Assembly: GCF_003711515.1 (NCBI RefSeq)
Contig: NW_021167080.1
Coordinates: 5,412,346 to 5,476,345, forward strand
From: Sodiomyces alkalinus F11
Taxonomy: Eukaryota; Ascomycota; Sordariomycetes; Glomerellales; Plectosphaerellaceae
Reading direction: 5' to 3'
Length of the DNA stretch: 64,000 nucleotides
The position numbers and the translations under genes are program-made. Under the pieces are notes generated by a model, which saw only the letters and a program-made list of their open reading frames with translations, was not told the origin of the DNA and did no database searches. Shown one piece after another: positions 1-11,126 of this stretch. The stretch's first letter is position 1, and every line of letters begins with the position of its first letter.

Positions 1-207
1 CGAATTGGGGGGGGGGGGGGGGCGCCGACGAACCTTCAAGCGCACTCCAACATCCCTGAATTCAAACGTTGTATTCCGACCCAGGGCGAAGTCCAGGTTG
101 TCGAGATCGAGGGTCTCATCTTCGAGGAGCTCCAGCCGGGAAAGGGCATAGCGGAGCAGCCGCTTTGGCATGGTAGAGCTCCGGAAACTTTGGAAGAAGG
201 TAGCCAT
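1..207 (-). CDS. ATG2: Autophagy protein Atg2, N-terminal fragment
   Basis: Partial gene; only the first exon lies in the window. The ATG at 207 opens about 58 residues starting MATFFQSF, with the segment [15 protein letters not shown] and then a stretch ending FRDVGVRLK. This matches the chorein-like N terminus of Atg2, the bridge-like lipid-transfer protein that works with Atg18 and Atg9 at the ER-phagophore contact to supply lipid for autophagosome growth. After RLK (about position 34) the frame runs into GTTCGT, a plausible donor, so the long C run on this strand (G run at 6-22) probably lies in an intron or is an assembly artefact. The family is usually about 2000 residues, so nearly the whole gene is outside. 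The identification rests on this short but distinctive segment. Confidence 0.78.
   Translation of the reverse strand, partial: MATFFQSFRSSTMPKRLLRYALSRLELLEDETLDLDNLDFALGRNTTFEFRDVGVRLKVRRRPPPPPNS
6..22. repeat. G homopolymer at contig edge
   Basis: About 17 consecutive G. It sits where the first intron of ATG2 would begin. A run this long at the very edge of the sequence may be a sequencing or assembly artefact rather than genomic. Confidence 0.6.
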
Positions 208-1703
208 ATTGGGCGGCAACCAGCTGGTCTCGATGACCGGCGACAGCGAGAAAACGGGATAGAGGGCGGAGCTCGGAGGACTTTATGGAGTGGGAAGCCT
301 TCGAAACCGGGAACGGGAAGTGCCGGCCCGGATGACAGAAGTGGTTGAATGGACGGATGAGGAGAGGAGGAGCCCAACAGGCTCCAGAAAATGGCTGTTG
401 CTCACCGGAAGCCGGAGGGCGAAGCAGTGGCGGGCGTGCTATCAGTTGAGCCGCGGCCTACAGCGGGGATGCAGGTCATCGTGTGGTCGTCATCAAAAGC
501 GACGATGCAAGACGGGCAGAGACCGGCTGGGATTTAACGGTAAATAAGGCTGTAGGGTATGGGCGGTCAGAAGGCTTTCGAAGGGGGATTACTGTGTAAG
601 GAGTAAATCTAACAGGGCGAAGAACAAAAGTATGTACGGAGTAAGGTAGGTTGAGGGACCCCGGTGGTCGGATGGGCTGAAGCCTGGAGAGGTAAGTACG
701 GAGTTAGTACCTTGGACCGGACCTTGCTGTTGTACCTGTAGGTACATGTCCTTAACAAGCCATCACCTTTGTATTAAGGGGTATGGGTAAGGTATGTTAG
801 TTCAAGCTCGCCTTTGTACATATGTCTGAGCAGGATGCCCAGTGAGGTAATGTCGATTGTTAACAATATGTGGGACCCCAGTCCCGTGATCACGCTTCCT
901 GACACTATATTACGGATACGGGGACTGGCTTGCTCAAAGAGGGGCACCTGCTTGACATGGCGATGCCTCACAGGTACCGCTACCTAAGGTACGAAGTACC
1001 TAACATCGACCCCACACCCACATTGGCACTTGATTGCTGCACCAATGTCAAAGACGCTCGTGACCGCGTCGCAACCTGAAATGTCGTCCTCCTATTTATA
1101 CCGAGGAGCCAACGCTACTTGATTTGTTCGTGTCAGCTTCAAAATTTGCCAGAAACTTCCCCCAAACACCTACGTATGCATGCAATATGTACATTTCAGA
1201 TCGTAACGGCTATGGAACGAGTCGACGTCTTCGTGGAAGCCTAATGATAAGCCCAACTCCGCGATCTGAAGCACAATCTGTTGACACCACCGTCCACCCC
1301 CTGCGGCCAACTTGACATGGCAGAATGTGGTGTTAGCAAGGAGTGTAAAAATAACCAATCATGATGAGAGGGGGGAAAAAAGGAGGGGGGGTATTGGGAG
1401 GAAGAAAAGAAAAGAAGGCAAGTTGATACAAGCATATTCTTTACTTGTATCATCAAACTGTTCTTTGCCTATCCATACATACTAAAGCCCTTCATGTGAG
1501 CTCAAAATAAGTCTTATCATTAATCGTTTTTAAAATTCATGATTCGTGATTCGTGAGTACCATCTTGGAAGCAACATCGTCTTGGAAGGCACATCGTCTT
1601 GGAAGGCACATCGTCTTGGAAGCAACATCGAAGCACGAAAAGAGTAATACTACCTAGAAGCTAAAATACAAAAGGGGTTCCAATGCCCTCCGAGACTGGC
1701 ATC
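208..1703. other. Intergenic, upstream of ATG2 and downstream of amine oxidase
   Basis: No coding signal I trust. It holds the presumed ATG2 promoter and 5' leader, GGTACC-type palindromes near 971-1006, one TACGGAGTA motif at 635-643, a purine-rich tract around 1363-1418 and a 17-bp tandem repeat at 1561-1637 just beyond the stop of the amine oxidase gene. Confidence 0.7.
1561..1637. repeat. 17-bp tandem repeat, about 3-4 copies
   Basis: The unit CATCGTCTTGGAAGGCA occurs twice exactly and is flanked by variants with GCAA in place of GGCA and a partial copy on each side. It lies in the 3' flank of the amine oxidase gene. Confidence 0.85.
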
Positions 1704-3616
1704 TTACGACTTATCCGTCTCCATCTCCCGTCCATAAGCCTCCGCTATCCTCCTCCCTACACTCTCTCCACTCCAGTACGCCCCGGTCGCCGTGCCCAGC
1801 GCCACGAAAGGGGCCGTGTGCTCCCCAGCCAGCCACAACCCCCCTTCCGGCACTCCGTCTCTCATGGTCCGGATATCCTTATCGCCTTGCTCGAGGCCCA
1901 CTTGGAAGTTGCTGTAACTGCCATTGCCGGCCAAGTCGTCGTGCAGCCAGTCCGTCGCCAGGCACCCGGTCGGTTGGCAGTCCGGCGATGCCTCGTCGTA
2001 CTGCGGGAGCCGCGAGTAGTACGGCTTGAAGAAGCTGTACAGAAAGCCGTCCCGCTGCTCCTCCGTCTGCATCTTGCCCAGTTCTTCTGTGATGAACTGA
2101 GACTCCTCCCCGTATATATAGAACAGGAGCGTGGGGTGTGAGGTAGCAAGGCCTGACGAGGCCAGCTCCACGATCTCCTGGTTCCACTTCCTTGGGTTTG
2201 TCTCGGGGGCGTATCTCGGCGCCAACCACTGGCAGAACCCCTGCACTACCCGGCCTTCGGAGTCGGGGACGAGCCAAAACGCCTTGGGAAAGCTGATGTA
2301 GACCTAGTCTGGTGTCAATGCATTTGGAGTCAAAGAGCACGTCATGCAAGGAATAACACGCTAACCTTCTCGAGACATCCATAGCCGATGGAGTTGATTC
2401 CTTGTTGAAGTCTTTCTGGGAGCGAGGGGTCAAACGCGGCGAGGTTCCTTTTGAGCCACCCCAGCGGCGCGGTCAGGATCACTTCGTCAAATTCGAGAAT
2501 GGCACCCCCGCTGGTGCGTATCCTGGGGTGTGGTCGATCCTGCGTTCGTAGCTCAACCCTCTCCACCCGCGTGTTGTACATGATGGTTGCGTGCTCTTTT
2601 GCCGGCCTCGCTATGGTTTCGAGAATCTTGTGGTAAGTGTCAGCGCAGAAGAGGTTTTCTATTCTGATGGTCAGTATGCCTTTCGTTTGCGCAGATTACA
2701 TAAAGGAATGAAAAGAAATGGCAAATGGCAAGAGGAAAAGAAAAAAAAAGGAAGAAAAAAAGGGGGGGATATTTACCGCCCTCGATACACTCCTCCAGCC
2801 AAAAGAACTTGAGACTTTGTCGAGTAATAGGGCTGCCCACAAATGCACCCCAGAGCTCAGACACCTGGAGGACGGTGTTGCGTTTTCGCTCAAAGTCCGC
2901 TTCAGTTTCGGGGATTCGTTCGACCACCTTCTTCTGAAAGAAGTCCCAGAGGCTCTCTTCGGCGGGAATCGTCGTCCAGTGCTTATTAGAATGCCTGAAA
3001 GCGTCCTGCACAATATCCCACATAATCTCGGAATAGTTTTCACTGTCGTTGAGATGAAAGAGTTTGCCAGACTCATCGAACATGGAAGTCCGCGTGTCCC
3101 AGCTTCCAACTGCCGTGTTCGTTTGCTTCGCGAGATCCAGCATGGGATTTTCGCTGGTACCGTGGATCCAATTGGGCCCTAGGTCAACCAAGTGGCCGTT
3201 GGGAAGCCGTTCCTGAACCATACGGCCGCCGATTCTGTCGCGACCTTCGACGATGGTGACGCGGAATCCATACCGGCACAGAATGTCGGCGCAACGCAAA
3301 CCGGCGAGACCAGCGCCCACGATACCTATATGAGGCTGTCCGTCCAAATCAGAGAACTTCTGCTGGGGGGAAAAAGAAAACAAAACACCGTTAGCATAAT
3401 GTTGATTGCTCATTTTATCTTCCTCGTTTTCACGAAGAATTGGAAAGTTGGATGTACTTTGATTACCTTTTCGAGAGAGTCCATAGCAAGTGATCCCAGA
3501 AGTCGGGTTTTCTGAGCCCCGACGATGCTGTATAGACGGGTGGACCTAAGGTCCTGGTATATCTTGGAGGAATCACGGAGAGATGTGCTTGCGTACGTAA
3601 TGTAGTGAGCATCCAT
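1704..3616 (-). CDS. FAD-dependent amine oxidase (polyamine-oxidase-like)
   Basis: Flavin monoamine/polyamine oxidase, predicted to oxidise an amine to an aldehyde or imine with release of H2O2. Exons at 3616-3467, 3362-2777, 2658-2366 and 2303-1704 give 542 residues with consistent phases. The Rossmann motif GIVGAGLAGLR (about residues 63-73) is followed by VEGRDRIGGR, the FAD-binding pair typical of the family. The C terminus carries LAGEHTAPF and GTATGAYWSGE, the second FAD-contact region. The first 50 residues precede the dinucleotide fold and have no hydrophobic signal I would call. The acceptor of intron 2 was chosen to give EGENLFCADTY, which fits the family better than a nearby in-frame alternative. 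Length suits an Fms1/LSD1-type catalytic domain alone, with no SWIRM domain visible. The exact substrate cannot be told from sequence. Confidence 0.85.
2700..2769 (+). repeat. Purine-rich tract inside amine oxidase intron 2
   Basis: Nearly uninterrupted A/G on the plus strand, ending in a G run. On the sense (minus) strand it is a long pyrimidine tract within intron 2 of the amine oxidase gene, upstream of the acceptor. Confidence 0.6.
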
Positions 3617-5575
3617 GTGGACAAGGACGAGTTTTACAAGTAATCAAACAGCTGGGAATAAATCAAAATCATATGAGACGATTTAAGGTCGGTCATGGGA
3701 AGAAACGGAATAGAAATAAGTTGGCATCGAAGGTGTGTGATGTTGCAACAGCTGCTTGGTGTTCCTCTTATTATTGGAGTAGGTCCAAGCTGCGCAGGGT
3801 GTGGTCTTCTGACCAGGAATAAGGGGGTGTTTTGCAGAGGGAGGTTACGGAGGCGAGTCTGATACACTTGTGTCTAGGCCATATATCGTGGAGTAACGGG
3901 GAGCATGGGGCGGATACAAGTCAACGGGGAGGCGATTCCATAAAGGGATACGGAAGGGATACACGTTCCAACGCACGCCGTTATTGCCTTCTGCCTCGCT
4001 CAGGACTCAGGGCAGATAGAGCAATTGAATGAGAGGTATCAGCGGGGATTATAAATCTATCATGTCCTCGGGAACGTGAGAAAGACGGAACGCGGTCCCA
4101 TGTCCATCGGCACTACCTGGTCAGGGACAGGAGATCATGGCGTGGCCAAAGGCCAGAAGCGTGCCGTGCACTGCATGGCAATACGTGGTGTGCAAGCGTT
4201 GTAGTGGCGGCAAGATGCGCAACTGGGAGATAAGGGTGGGAGGTGAGCATTTCTTCGGTGAGAAGCTGCCCTCCAAGGACTCCGCCTAGGCCTTGAATCC
4301 CCGATTTCGGATGATGGGATTTGGCTCAGGGTGGCATGCTACACTTGAGGTACCTTAGTAGGAGGAGCCAACTAGCTCTTTTGTTGGATCAGCCAATCGT
4401 TCTCGTCCCTCTGCTCCCGTGCTCTTGGTTGGATAGATAAAGGGGACAAAATAGAGAGAGAAACGAGGGAAATACATAAACAAATCTACTCCATACAGTT
4501 TGATACCGGAAAGGATCGCCCGGGAAAGATTGCGTGGCCGGATGAAACTCTCGATAACCATCTTACATCATGGAAAGGGGGGGAGAAGAGGTGATGTTGG
4601 TTATGGAAGAGAAATCAGATCTTGTAGAATTATAAGCCGACAACCCTTCACTCGTTAGGTACCACTGCTCTCACTTTGTGACTCTGTACATGGGCATCTC
4701 AACGATGCTTCATGACAAAGGCACAGTTGAAATGGCGTGTCCTTGAAAGGAAAAGCACACATACTCACCTGGCTACACCAGACTAGGTGGTATTCGACAT
4801 GGACGGCTCGACTGCAGCAGCATGCCAACAAGAATATGACGAAAAGGGATGACCCAGGAATGGCAGCCTTTGGGTCTAAACCGTCTTGAGTACCAGGGAG
4901 TGATGATCTCGAAGTGTCGAGGATGCCCAAAAGGGGTGGTAGATCCGCAGTGTGCAATCCCGAGACGCCGGGGTTAAAACTCCAAAGTCCGAATGGAACA
5001 GGGAGTTTGAAGAACGATCCAACTCGCCAACTCGCCAACTCGGGCACTCGAAGGATGATGAGAAAGAAAAACAAAAGGAGCCTAACCATTCGCCATTCGG
5101 GAGCGTGGGGAGCACGCTAGAGAGGACAATTTCGTCTTGCACTCTTTTCGACGTTCCTCGCTATTTTAGTAAAAACCAGCTGTCGAATACCCCCTCACCG
5201 GGGGACACGGTCACTGACAGTTGGCACGCCCCGGAGTGGAGACAAGTCTGGGAGATCGGCCCAAATGACCAATCATATAAACGTCGATGCTCAGCATATG
5301 GTCCAAGCTCCCATCTTCCCCCAGACGAATATGACATCTGAAGCCGAGCCGAGGCTCCCAAAGCCGACACGCAGTAAGAATGTCCTCGCGCCCACGAGTT
5401 CCTTGATTAATCTGGTCATTTTGCAACTTTTCTTCCTTCACTCTGATTACCCACGAACTGTCGACATTATATATGCTTTCGCCATTGATTACTCACTGGA
5501 CACTCCTTCGATTATTACCTACCTTCAAACCTCTGTCGGAGAGAACCAACCACCCAGACCATAGGGTGTGTCGCC
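3617..5575. other. Divergent intergenic region, amine oxidase / acyl-CoA dehydrogenase
   Basis: About 2 kb shared upstream of two divergent genes. Open frames here are short and show no family similarity. An AGGTACCTTAG palindrome lies at about 4350 and a TAGGTACC near 4657. Pyrimidine-rich sequence between about 5400 and 5560 is probably the 5' leader of the downstream gene. Confidence 0.6.
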
Positions 5576-7317
5576 ATGGCTCCTCAAGAGACATTCACTC
5601 GCGACGAAGTCGCCAAGCACAACAACGACGACTCGCTTTGGACAATCATCGACTCAAAAGTCTACGACTTGACAGACTTCCTCGACGCCCACCCGGGCGG
5701 TGCCGCCGTCCTCCGCCAAGTGGCCGGCCGCGACGCCACCACCGACTTCTATAACCTCCACCGTCACGATGTCCTCACCAGATACGACCGCACCCTCCTC
5801 GTCGGAACTATCCGCGGCGAGACCTCGCAGGTGGTGAACCCGGGACCCGGCGAACTCTCCCGCGTTCCCTACGCCGAGCCGACCTGGCTAGCGCCCCCCT
5901 TCTCCCGCCAAAACCCCTACTACAAGGACTCCCACCGCCGCCTCCAAAAGGCCATGCGCGAGTTTACCGACCGCCACGTAACCCCCGAGGCCCGCGATGC
6001 CGAGGAGTCCGGCGAGTACATCTCCCAGGAGCTCATCGACCGCATGGCCGCCAACGGCGTGCTGCACATGCGACTCGGCCCCGGCCCGCACCTCCGCGGC
6101 GTCGAGATCCTGGGCGGCGTCGTCGACCCCGCCGAGTTCGACTACTTCCACGACCTCATCGTCGCGCAGGAGCTGGCCCGCACCGGCGCCCGCGGCTTCC
6201 AAGACGGCAACATGGCCGGCATGACCATCGGCCTGACCGTCGTCCTCAACTTCGCCAACAGCGCCGCCCTCCGCGATCGCGTCAGCGCCGAGGTCCTCTC
6301 CGGCCGCAAGAAGCTCTGCCTCGCCATCACCGAGGCCTTCGCCGGGAGCGACGTGTCCGGCATCCGCACCACCGCCCGCAAGTCCGCCGACGGGTCCCAC
6401 TATATTGTTAATGGTACGAAGAAGTGGATCACCAACGGTGTCTGGTCCGACTACTTCGTCACCGCCGTCCGCACGGAGAAGGGACTCAGTGTCCTCTTGA
6501 TCGAGCGCGGCGAGGGCGTCGAGACGAAGCCCATCAAGACGAGCTACTCCCCTGCTGCGGGGACCACCTATATCACCTTTGACAACGTCAAGGTCCCTGC
6601 CGAGAACTTGCTGGGCCAGGAGAACAAGGGAATCCACGTTGTGCTGAGCAATTTCAACCACGAGCGGTGGACGATGGCATGTAAGTTTTCTTCCCACCCA
6701 CCTTCGCGCCTCTCCCATCATGACCACTCGACCATGGGGCTGGAAACAAGCTGACAGGAAAATCGAAAGGTGCCACGGTCCGCATGTGTCGAAACGTGGT
6801 CGAAGAATCCCTCAAATGGGCTAATCAGCGGATCGTTTTCGGCAAGCCCCTCATCGACCAGCCTGTGATCAGGCAAAAGTAAGTACCGCAAAAAACATCT
6901 ACTCCCGGCGGACCCGAGTGACCGCGGGGCCCCCCGGACACCTTTCTTGCCTGGCTAACCTTGCCTGCCCCTTGCAATAGGCTGGCCAAAATGATCGCGT
7001 TGACCGAGGCGAACCAATCTTGGCTGGAAACCATCACCTACCAGATGTGTCAGATGCCTTACCAAGAACAAGCGAAGTACTTGGGCGGCCCCATCGCCCT
7101 CCTCAAGACATCAACCACGCGTGCTGCTCACGATATTGCCGATGAAGCCGTTAGTATCTGGGGTGGTCGTGCTTTGACCCGAACAGGCATGGGCCGTGTC
7201 ATCGAGATGTTCAATCGTTCTAACAAGTTCGATGCCGTGCTCGGAGGCGAGGAGAGCATCTTGGGCGATCTCGCAGTCCGGCAAGCGATGCGCCATATGC
7301 CGAAGGAGAGGCTATGA
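5576..7317 (+). CDS. Cytochrome b5-acyl-CoA dehydrogenase fusion
   Basis: Fusion of an N-terminal cytochrome b5-like heme domain (about residues 5-80) to an acyl-CoA dehydrogenase (about 105-516), a known fungal architecture. Exons 5576-6680, 6770-6878 and 6981-7317 give 516 residues. Heme ligands are His39 in LDAHPGG and His62 in FYNLHRH. The dehydrogenase part has the middle-domain flavin segment LAITEAFAGSDVSG and WITNG, and the C-terminal helical domain with WGGRALTRTGMG. It is expected to desaturate an acyl-CoA at the alpha-beta position with FAD; the attached heme domain suggests electrons leave through cytochrome rather than, or besides, ETF (inference). I see no C-terminal SKL-type peroxisomal signal (it ends KERL). 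Start chosen at the ATG after GTCGCC, immediately before the heme domain. The natural acyl substrate is unknown. Confidence 0.9.
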
Positions 7318-8233
7318 GAAAGCGAGCTGCGACCACCAAGGCGTTATAGTGTTATATATGCAGCCGAGAATCTTGACAACGGCTTCTTCGGGGCGGGAGA
7401 ATGGCCCGCTTAGTGGAGCGCGAAAATCTACCGACGGTTTATACCAGGCGATGGTCTTTTCTTGTGCTGTTTGGGTTAGGTTAGGCTATATATTCCATAC
7501 AATTTTATAGTAGACAACCCGCCATCTAGAGGGGCGACTAGACTTACCAGATTACTTGAATGGCGGGAGTACAACAGCCTCGAGAACATCACCAGAAACA
7601 CCGATCATCGAGAACCAAGTTCATAGATTCAACACATACTTCCATTCACTTCCTCGACTCTCGGTAGGAGTCGCCGCCTGGGGTATCATTCACCGCCGAG
7701 AGAGCAGCGAGCTCTCCAAAATCCTTTTCACCACCCGGTCCAAGACTGAAAGAAATCTAGAGTCGAGGAGATTTCTCGAGTAAAGACCCGACCGTCTCGT
7801 TCACTGTCCTCAACTCCAGCGAGTTCATTCTTTCTTCTCCCATTTTTCACTTCCGTTTTTTGGGGTTGTTTTGTTTGCCGTCATAATCCAAAAGGATAAT
7901 AAACCGGCAAGTGTAATTTTGCCCAGAAAAACCCGAGCGCGAGAGGGCATCACCTTGTCGACCGTTTCGCTCGAGAGATGTCCGGGATCCGTGCTTTGCA
8001 TAAACCTTTCCGTGTGCCGATTTCATGTACCGAGTCGTGCTGCCGAGCGTTAAGAGGAAACAAAGGAAAAACCAAAAACAAAAGAATCGTGAGGCAGAAG
8101 CTGATATTCAACAGCTTTCATCGTAATGCCGGAGGGACCGTAACCAGCAGCCCATATGTGCGATAATCTCTGCGCTCACTGCCTGAAGGCAACAGCAAGG
8201 GCACCCCCGTACCGATGAATGTCGGCTTCTTTT
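7318..8233. other. Convergent intergenic region
   Basis: 3' flanks of the acyl-CoA dehydrogenase (+) and the CNBP gene (-). No coding or RNA gene supported. A stretch around 7620-7790 is open for a short distance on the plus strand but has no start context or similarity I recognise. Confidence 0.6.
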
Positions 8234-9245
8234 TTAGTTGTTGGGGCATTGAGCCTGGACGTGGCCTGGCTGCTGGCACTTGTAGCAGATCTTCTCGCCA
8301 CCAGCCGATTCCTTGGGGCAGTCGCGGGAGAAGTGACCACTCTCGCCACAGTTGTAGCACTTGGAGCCGTTGGTGCAGTCGCCTGCAGAATACACGTTAG
8401 TTCTGACAGTACCGATAATGGGCGGAATCTATCCGTAATACGTACGCGACATGTGTCCGAAACCACCGCACGAGTAGCAGGTCTTGGGGGCACCGTAGCC
8501 GGAGTTGTAGCCGCCGCCGCCACCACCACCACCACCACCGTAGCCGCCGCCGCCGCCGCCGTAGCCTCCGGCCTTGGGGCAGTTGCGGGCCATGTGGCCG
8601 GGCTCGCCGCACTTTTGGAATGATTAGATTTGGAAACCGGGGTATACAGGGTGGTATACAGGGAGGATCCCTTACCTTGTAGCAGTCGCCACCCGATCCT
8701 CCTCCGCCAACATTACCGCCGCCCTGGGGGCAGTCACGGCTGATGTGGCCGGGCTGGCCGCAGCGGTAGCAAGACTTGTTGTCCTTGGGGCCGTCGGGGC
8801 ATTCACGGCCTATACATAATCAGCATAACGAACCAAGCTGCAAGGTTCAGTGTGGTGATGATCTTACTCAAATGGCCCTCATCTTAAGTTCATCCAGTGT
8901 TAGTCGCCTTCTGATCACGCTGGACTTTCCGCGTTGAATGAACTTACTTCCGCAGTTATAGCTGCATCTCGTCAGTAACATGTACATTGCAGATCGGGAG
9001 CACAGGAATATATGCTACATACCACTTAGAGGGGCCCTTGGAAGGGCACTCGCGGGCCTGAATAATTCTGCGTCAGTACGAGTTAAGACGATAAAGAGGT
9101 GGCTGTATCTCGGCGTACCTGATGGCCGGTAAGGCCGCCTAAGATAGGATTAGCACACAATGAAGAAGTATGGTGAATAATCAGAGAACCTTAACTCACA
9201 GGTGTAGCAGGCTCGGGGAGCCGGGGCAGTTCCTTGGTAATCCAT
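8234..9245 (-). CDS. GIS2: CCHC zinc-knuckle nucleic-acid-binding protein (CNBP/Gis2/Byr3 family)
   Basis: Seven CX2CX4HX4C zinc knuckles in 192 residues, the count typical of CNBP/Gis2, which bind single-stranded RNA/DNA and act in translation and stress granules. Eight exons: 9245-9200, 9138-9119, 9057-9023, 8961-8948, 8882-8868, 8809-8676, 8611-8446 and 8382-8234; all introns are 58-65 nt. Knuckles read [84 protein letters not shown] and [14 protein letters not shown]. Between knuckles 4 and 5 lies a Gly/Tyr-rich linker (GGC/GGT codon runs, about 8515-8575), reminiscent of RGG-type low-complexity regions. Introns cut several knuckles in half, producing exons of 20, 35, 14 and 15 nt. The start is the ATG directly before the first knuckle (MDYQGTAP). 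Confidence 0.93.
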
Positions 9246-11126
9246 TGTGAAAAGATTTGCTGAGGGGTTTCTGATTGAGTGAGACTATGATAAGAATTGT
9301 TAGTGACGCTGCGACGTGACAACGATAACGCTGGAAGGCGAGCTTTGTGGCAGAGCAGAACAGGATAAAGCTTAATCAAACAAAACAGCCATAGTACAAA
9401 ACTAGGCCTTAAAGAGTTCAACGCGCGAAGTAACTGGGAGACTGCAAGAAGCAACGGACAGGAAAGGCGACACGTACAAGGCGAACGGTGAATGCGTAAC
9501 TGGATAGGATAAAGACATGCGCTGGGTTAGAGGGAAGGGATGAAGAAAATTGTGAATAAGGATAGAAGTGGCCCCAACGTGTGTGGATGCACAGAAGTAG
9601 GGATAGGCTGATATAACGAGACCGAACTTTTTTTGCCCCCCAGACCGCCTAAAATTTTTCTGAAAAGCGCGGAAGTAGCACTTCCCACAAGCCGCAAGTG
9701 CAGGGCAAATACAAGTCGGTCGATTTGGTAGGAAGCCAATTACAAAGGGATATTGCTAGGGTTCATTTGGGTGACCGATGCTGGTGGTCCAACTCATGAG
9801 AGCCAGCACGAGAATATCATCTCCAGTCCAAAAGGTGGTGAAACGTTGCAAACGTCGAAAGTCAAAAGTCAAAAGACGAACGAACAGAGGGCGCGGGATA
9901 ACAAGAACGACAGTATAATAAGAAGAACATCTTGGATTTGCCAAAACGGCGTATTCCTTACTTACAATTCCTTTTTGATGTTGGCTGAGAGCTCTAATAA
10001 GTTGTTATTAGAACACAGCTATGAAGTACAGATGTGGGAAATTGAAAATTGGCGAGGGGAATTTCCGATGAAAAAAAAAACCAGATATGTTTTACCGAAG
10101 CATGGTGGGTCAGCCTGGACAGTGGGGGGGCAAAATACCAAGAAAATGCTTGTGAGCAGGATGGGGACATGTGGAGTAGGTATCCCTGTGATAAAATATA
10201 AACGGACCTGTCGCAAAAATCGCCGACGGAGGGACTGAAGGAGGGGTAACGTGCGTCAAACTGGAGCTGTGCTCCCCACGGGTATGCGCACTTCGTTCCA
10301 TCATCTGTCTACGAAGTCGGTACTGAGTAAGGGTGAGGGGCCTCAGGTATCAAATTTCGCTATAGCCACTCGAATTGGAACACTGTGGACTGATGGTTGG
10401 TCGTTCGCGCTTTTTTCTGGCCATCTCTTAATTATCATACCATCAGCTCCTCCCTTGGAAGAGACTGCGCACAGCGGCTCGACCCTTTATCTGCCCAAGG
10501 TCATGGGAATCATCCCCTCCTAAGGCAAGGTACCTGCTGTAATTACTTCGTAGATGAGAACAATTGCCCAATTATCCAGCCATCAGCCCAAATCTCGGAC
10601 AACTACTCCTGAAGGAAAAGCTACTACGATTAAAACAATGTATTCAATGAATTTCTGACTGCCGTCTTCATATCTTTCGACTTTCAGCGTCATGCAAAAT
10701 GGTGTTTCATAGACTCGAGGCGGATACCAATCCTCCGATGTTTTGCAGTGGTCCGCCGATACGGAGAGCGGATACGGATACCTTACCTTACACGTGTAAG
10801 GTACTGTTGCATTGTATCCGTACCTACCTAGGTACTTTAGCAACGTTTCTCTTTCCTGGCGAGCCAATCACGTACGGGAAAGGGTCGCCCACACGAATGC
10901 GTTTTCAAACATGGTCCGTGCATACCCATATCGGTACTTTGTCCGAGTATTGGGAACCACGAAGTAGGTACCTAGGTACATTCAGACCGATGACGTTCGC
11001 GTGCCGTGGCACTGCGAGTTTTCGCGTTTTACACGTTCATGGTGTGGTGTTCCGAATGCTCCGTACCTGCCTCCCATCGTGTCTCCCGTACGGAATAGAA
11101 GCCCTTATGAGGAGCTGGTGCCAGAA
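9246..11126. other. Divergent intergenic region, CNBP / Ctp1
   Basis: About 1.9 kb with no supported gene; an open frame near 9753-10238 lacks an ATG start and similarity. TACCTAGGTA palindromes occur at 10825-10834 and 10969-10978, and ACCTTACACGTGTAAGGTA (about 10784-10802) contains an extended palindrome around CACGTG. CCAAT boxes lie near 10726 and 10863. Confidence 0.6.
10825..10834. repeat. TACCTAGGTA palindrome (dispersed intergenic motif)
   Basis: One of six exact copies in the window: 10825-10834, 10969-10978, 32212-32221, 33901-33910, 51569-51578 and 51734-51743. All lie between genes. Confidence 0.9.

Noticed and set aside
4655..5089. 144-codon minus-strand ORF with a hydrophobic start
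   Set aside because: It lies in the shared upstream region of two genes, is Cys/Ser/Leu-rich without any domain, and no splice-extended model makes sense.
5888..6727. Long antisense ORF opposite the acyl-CoA dehydrogenase
   Set aside because: A shadow of GC-rich third positions; composition is Gly/Ala/Val/Asp-rich with no domain.
9753..10238. 161-codon plus-strand open frame between CNBP and CTP1
   Set aside because: No ATG at its start, low-quality codon usage and no similarity.
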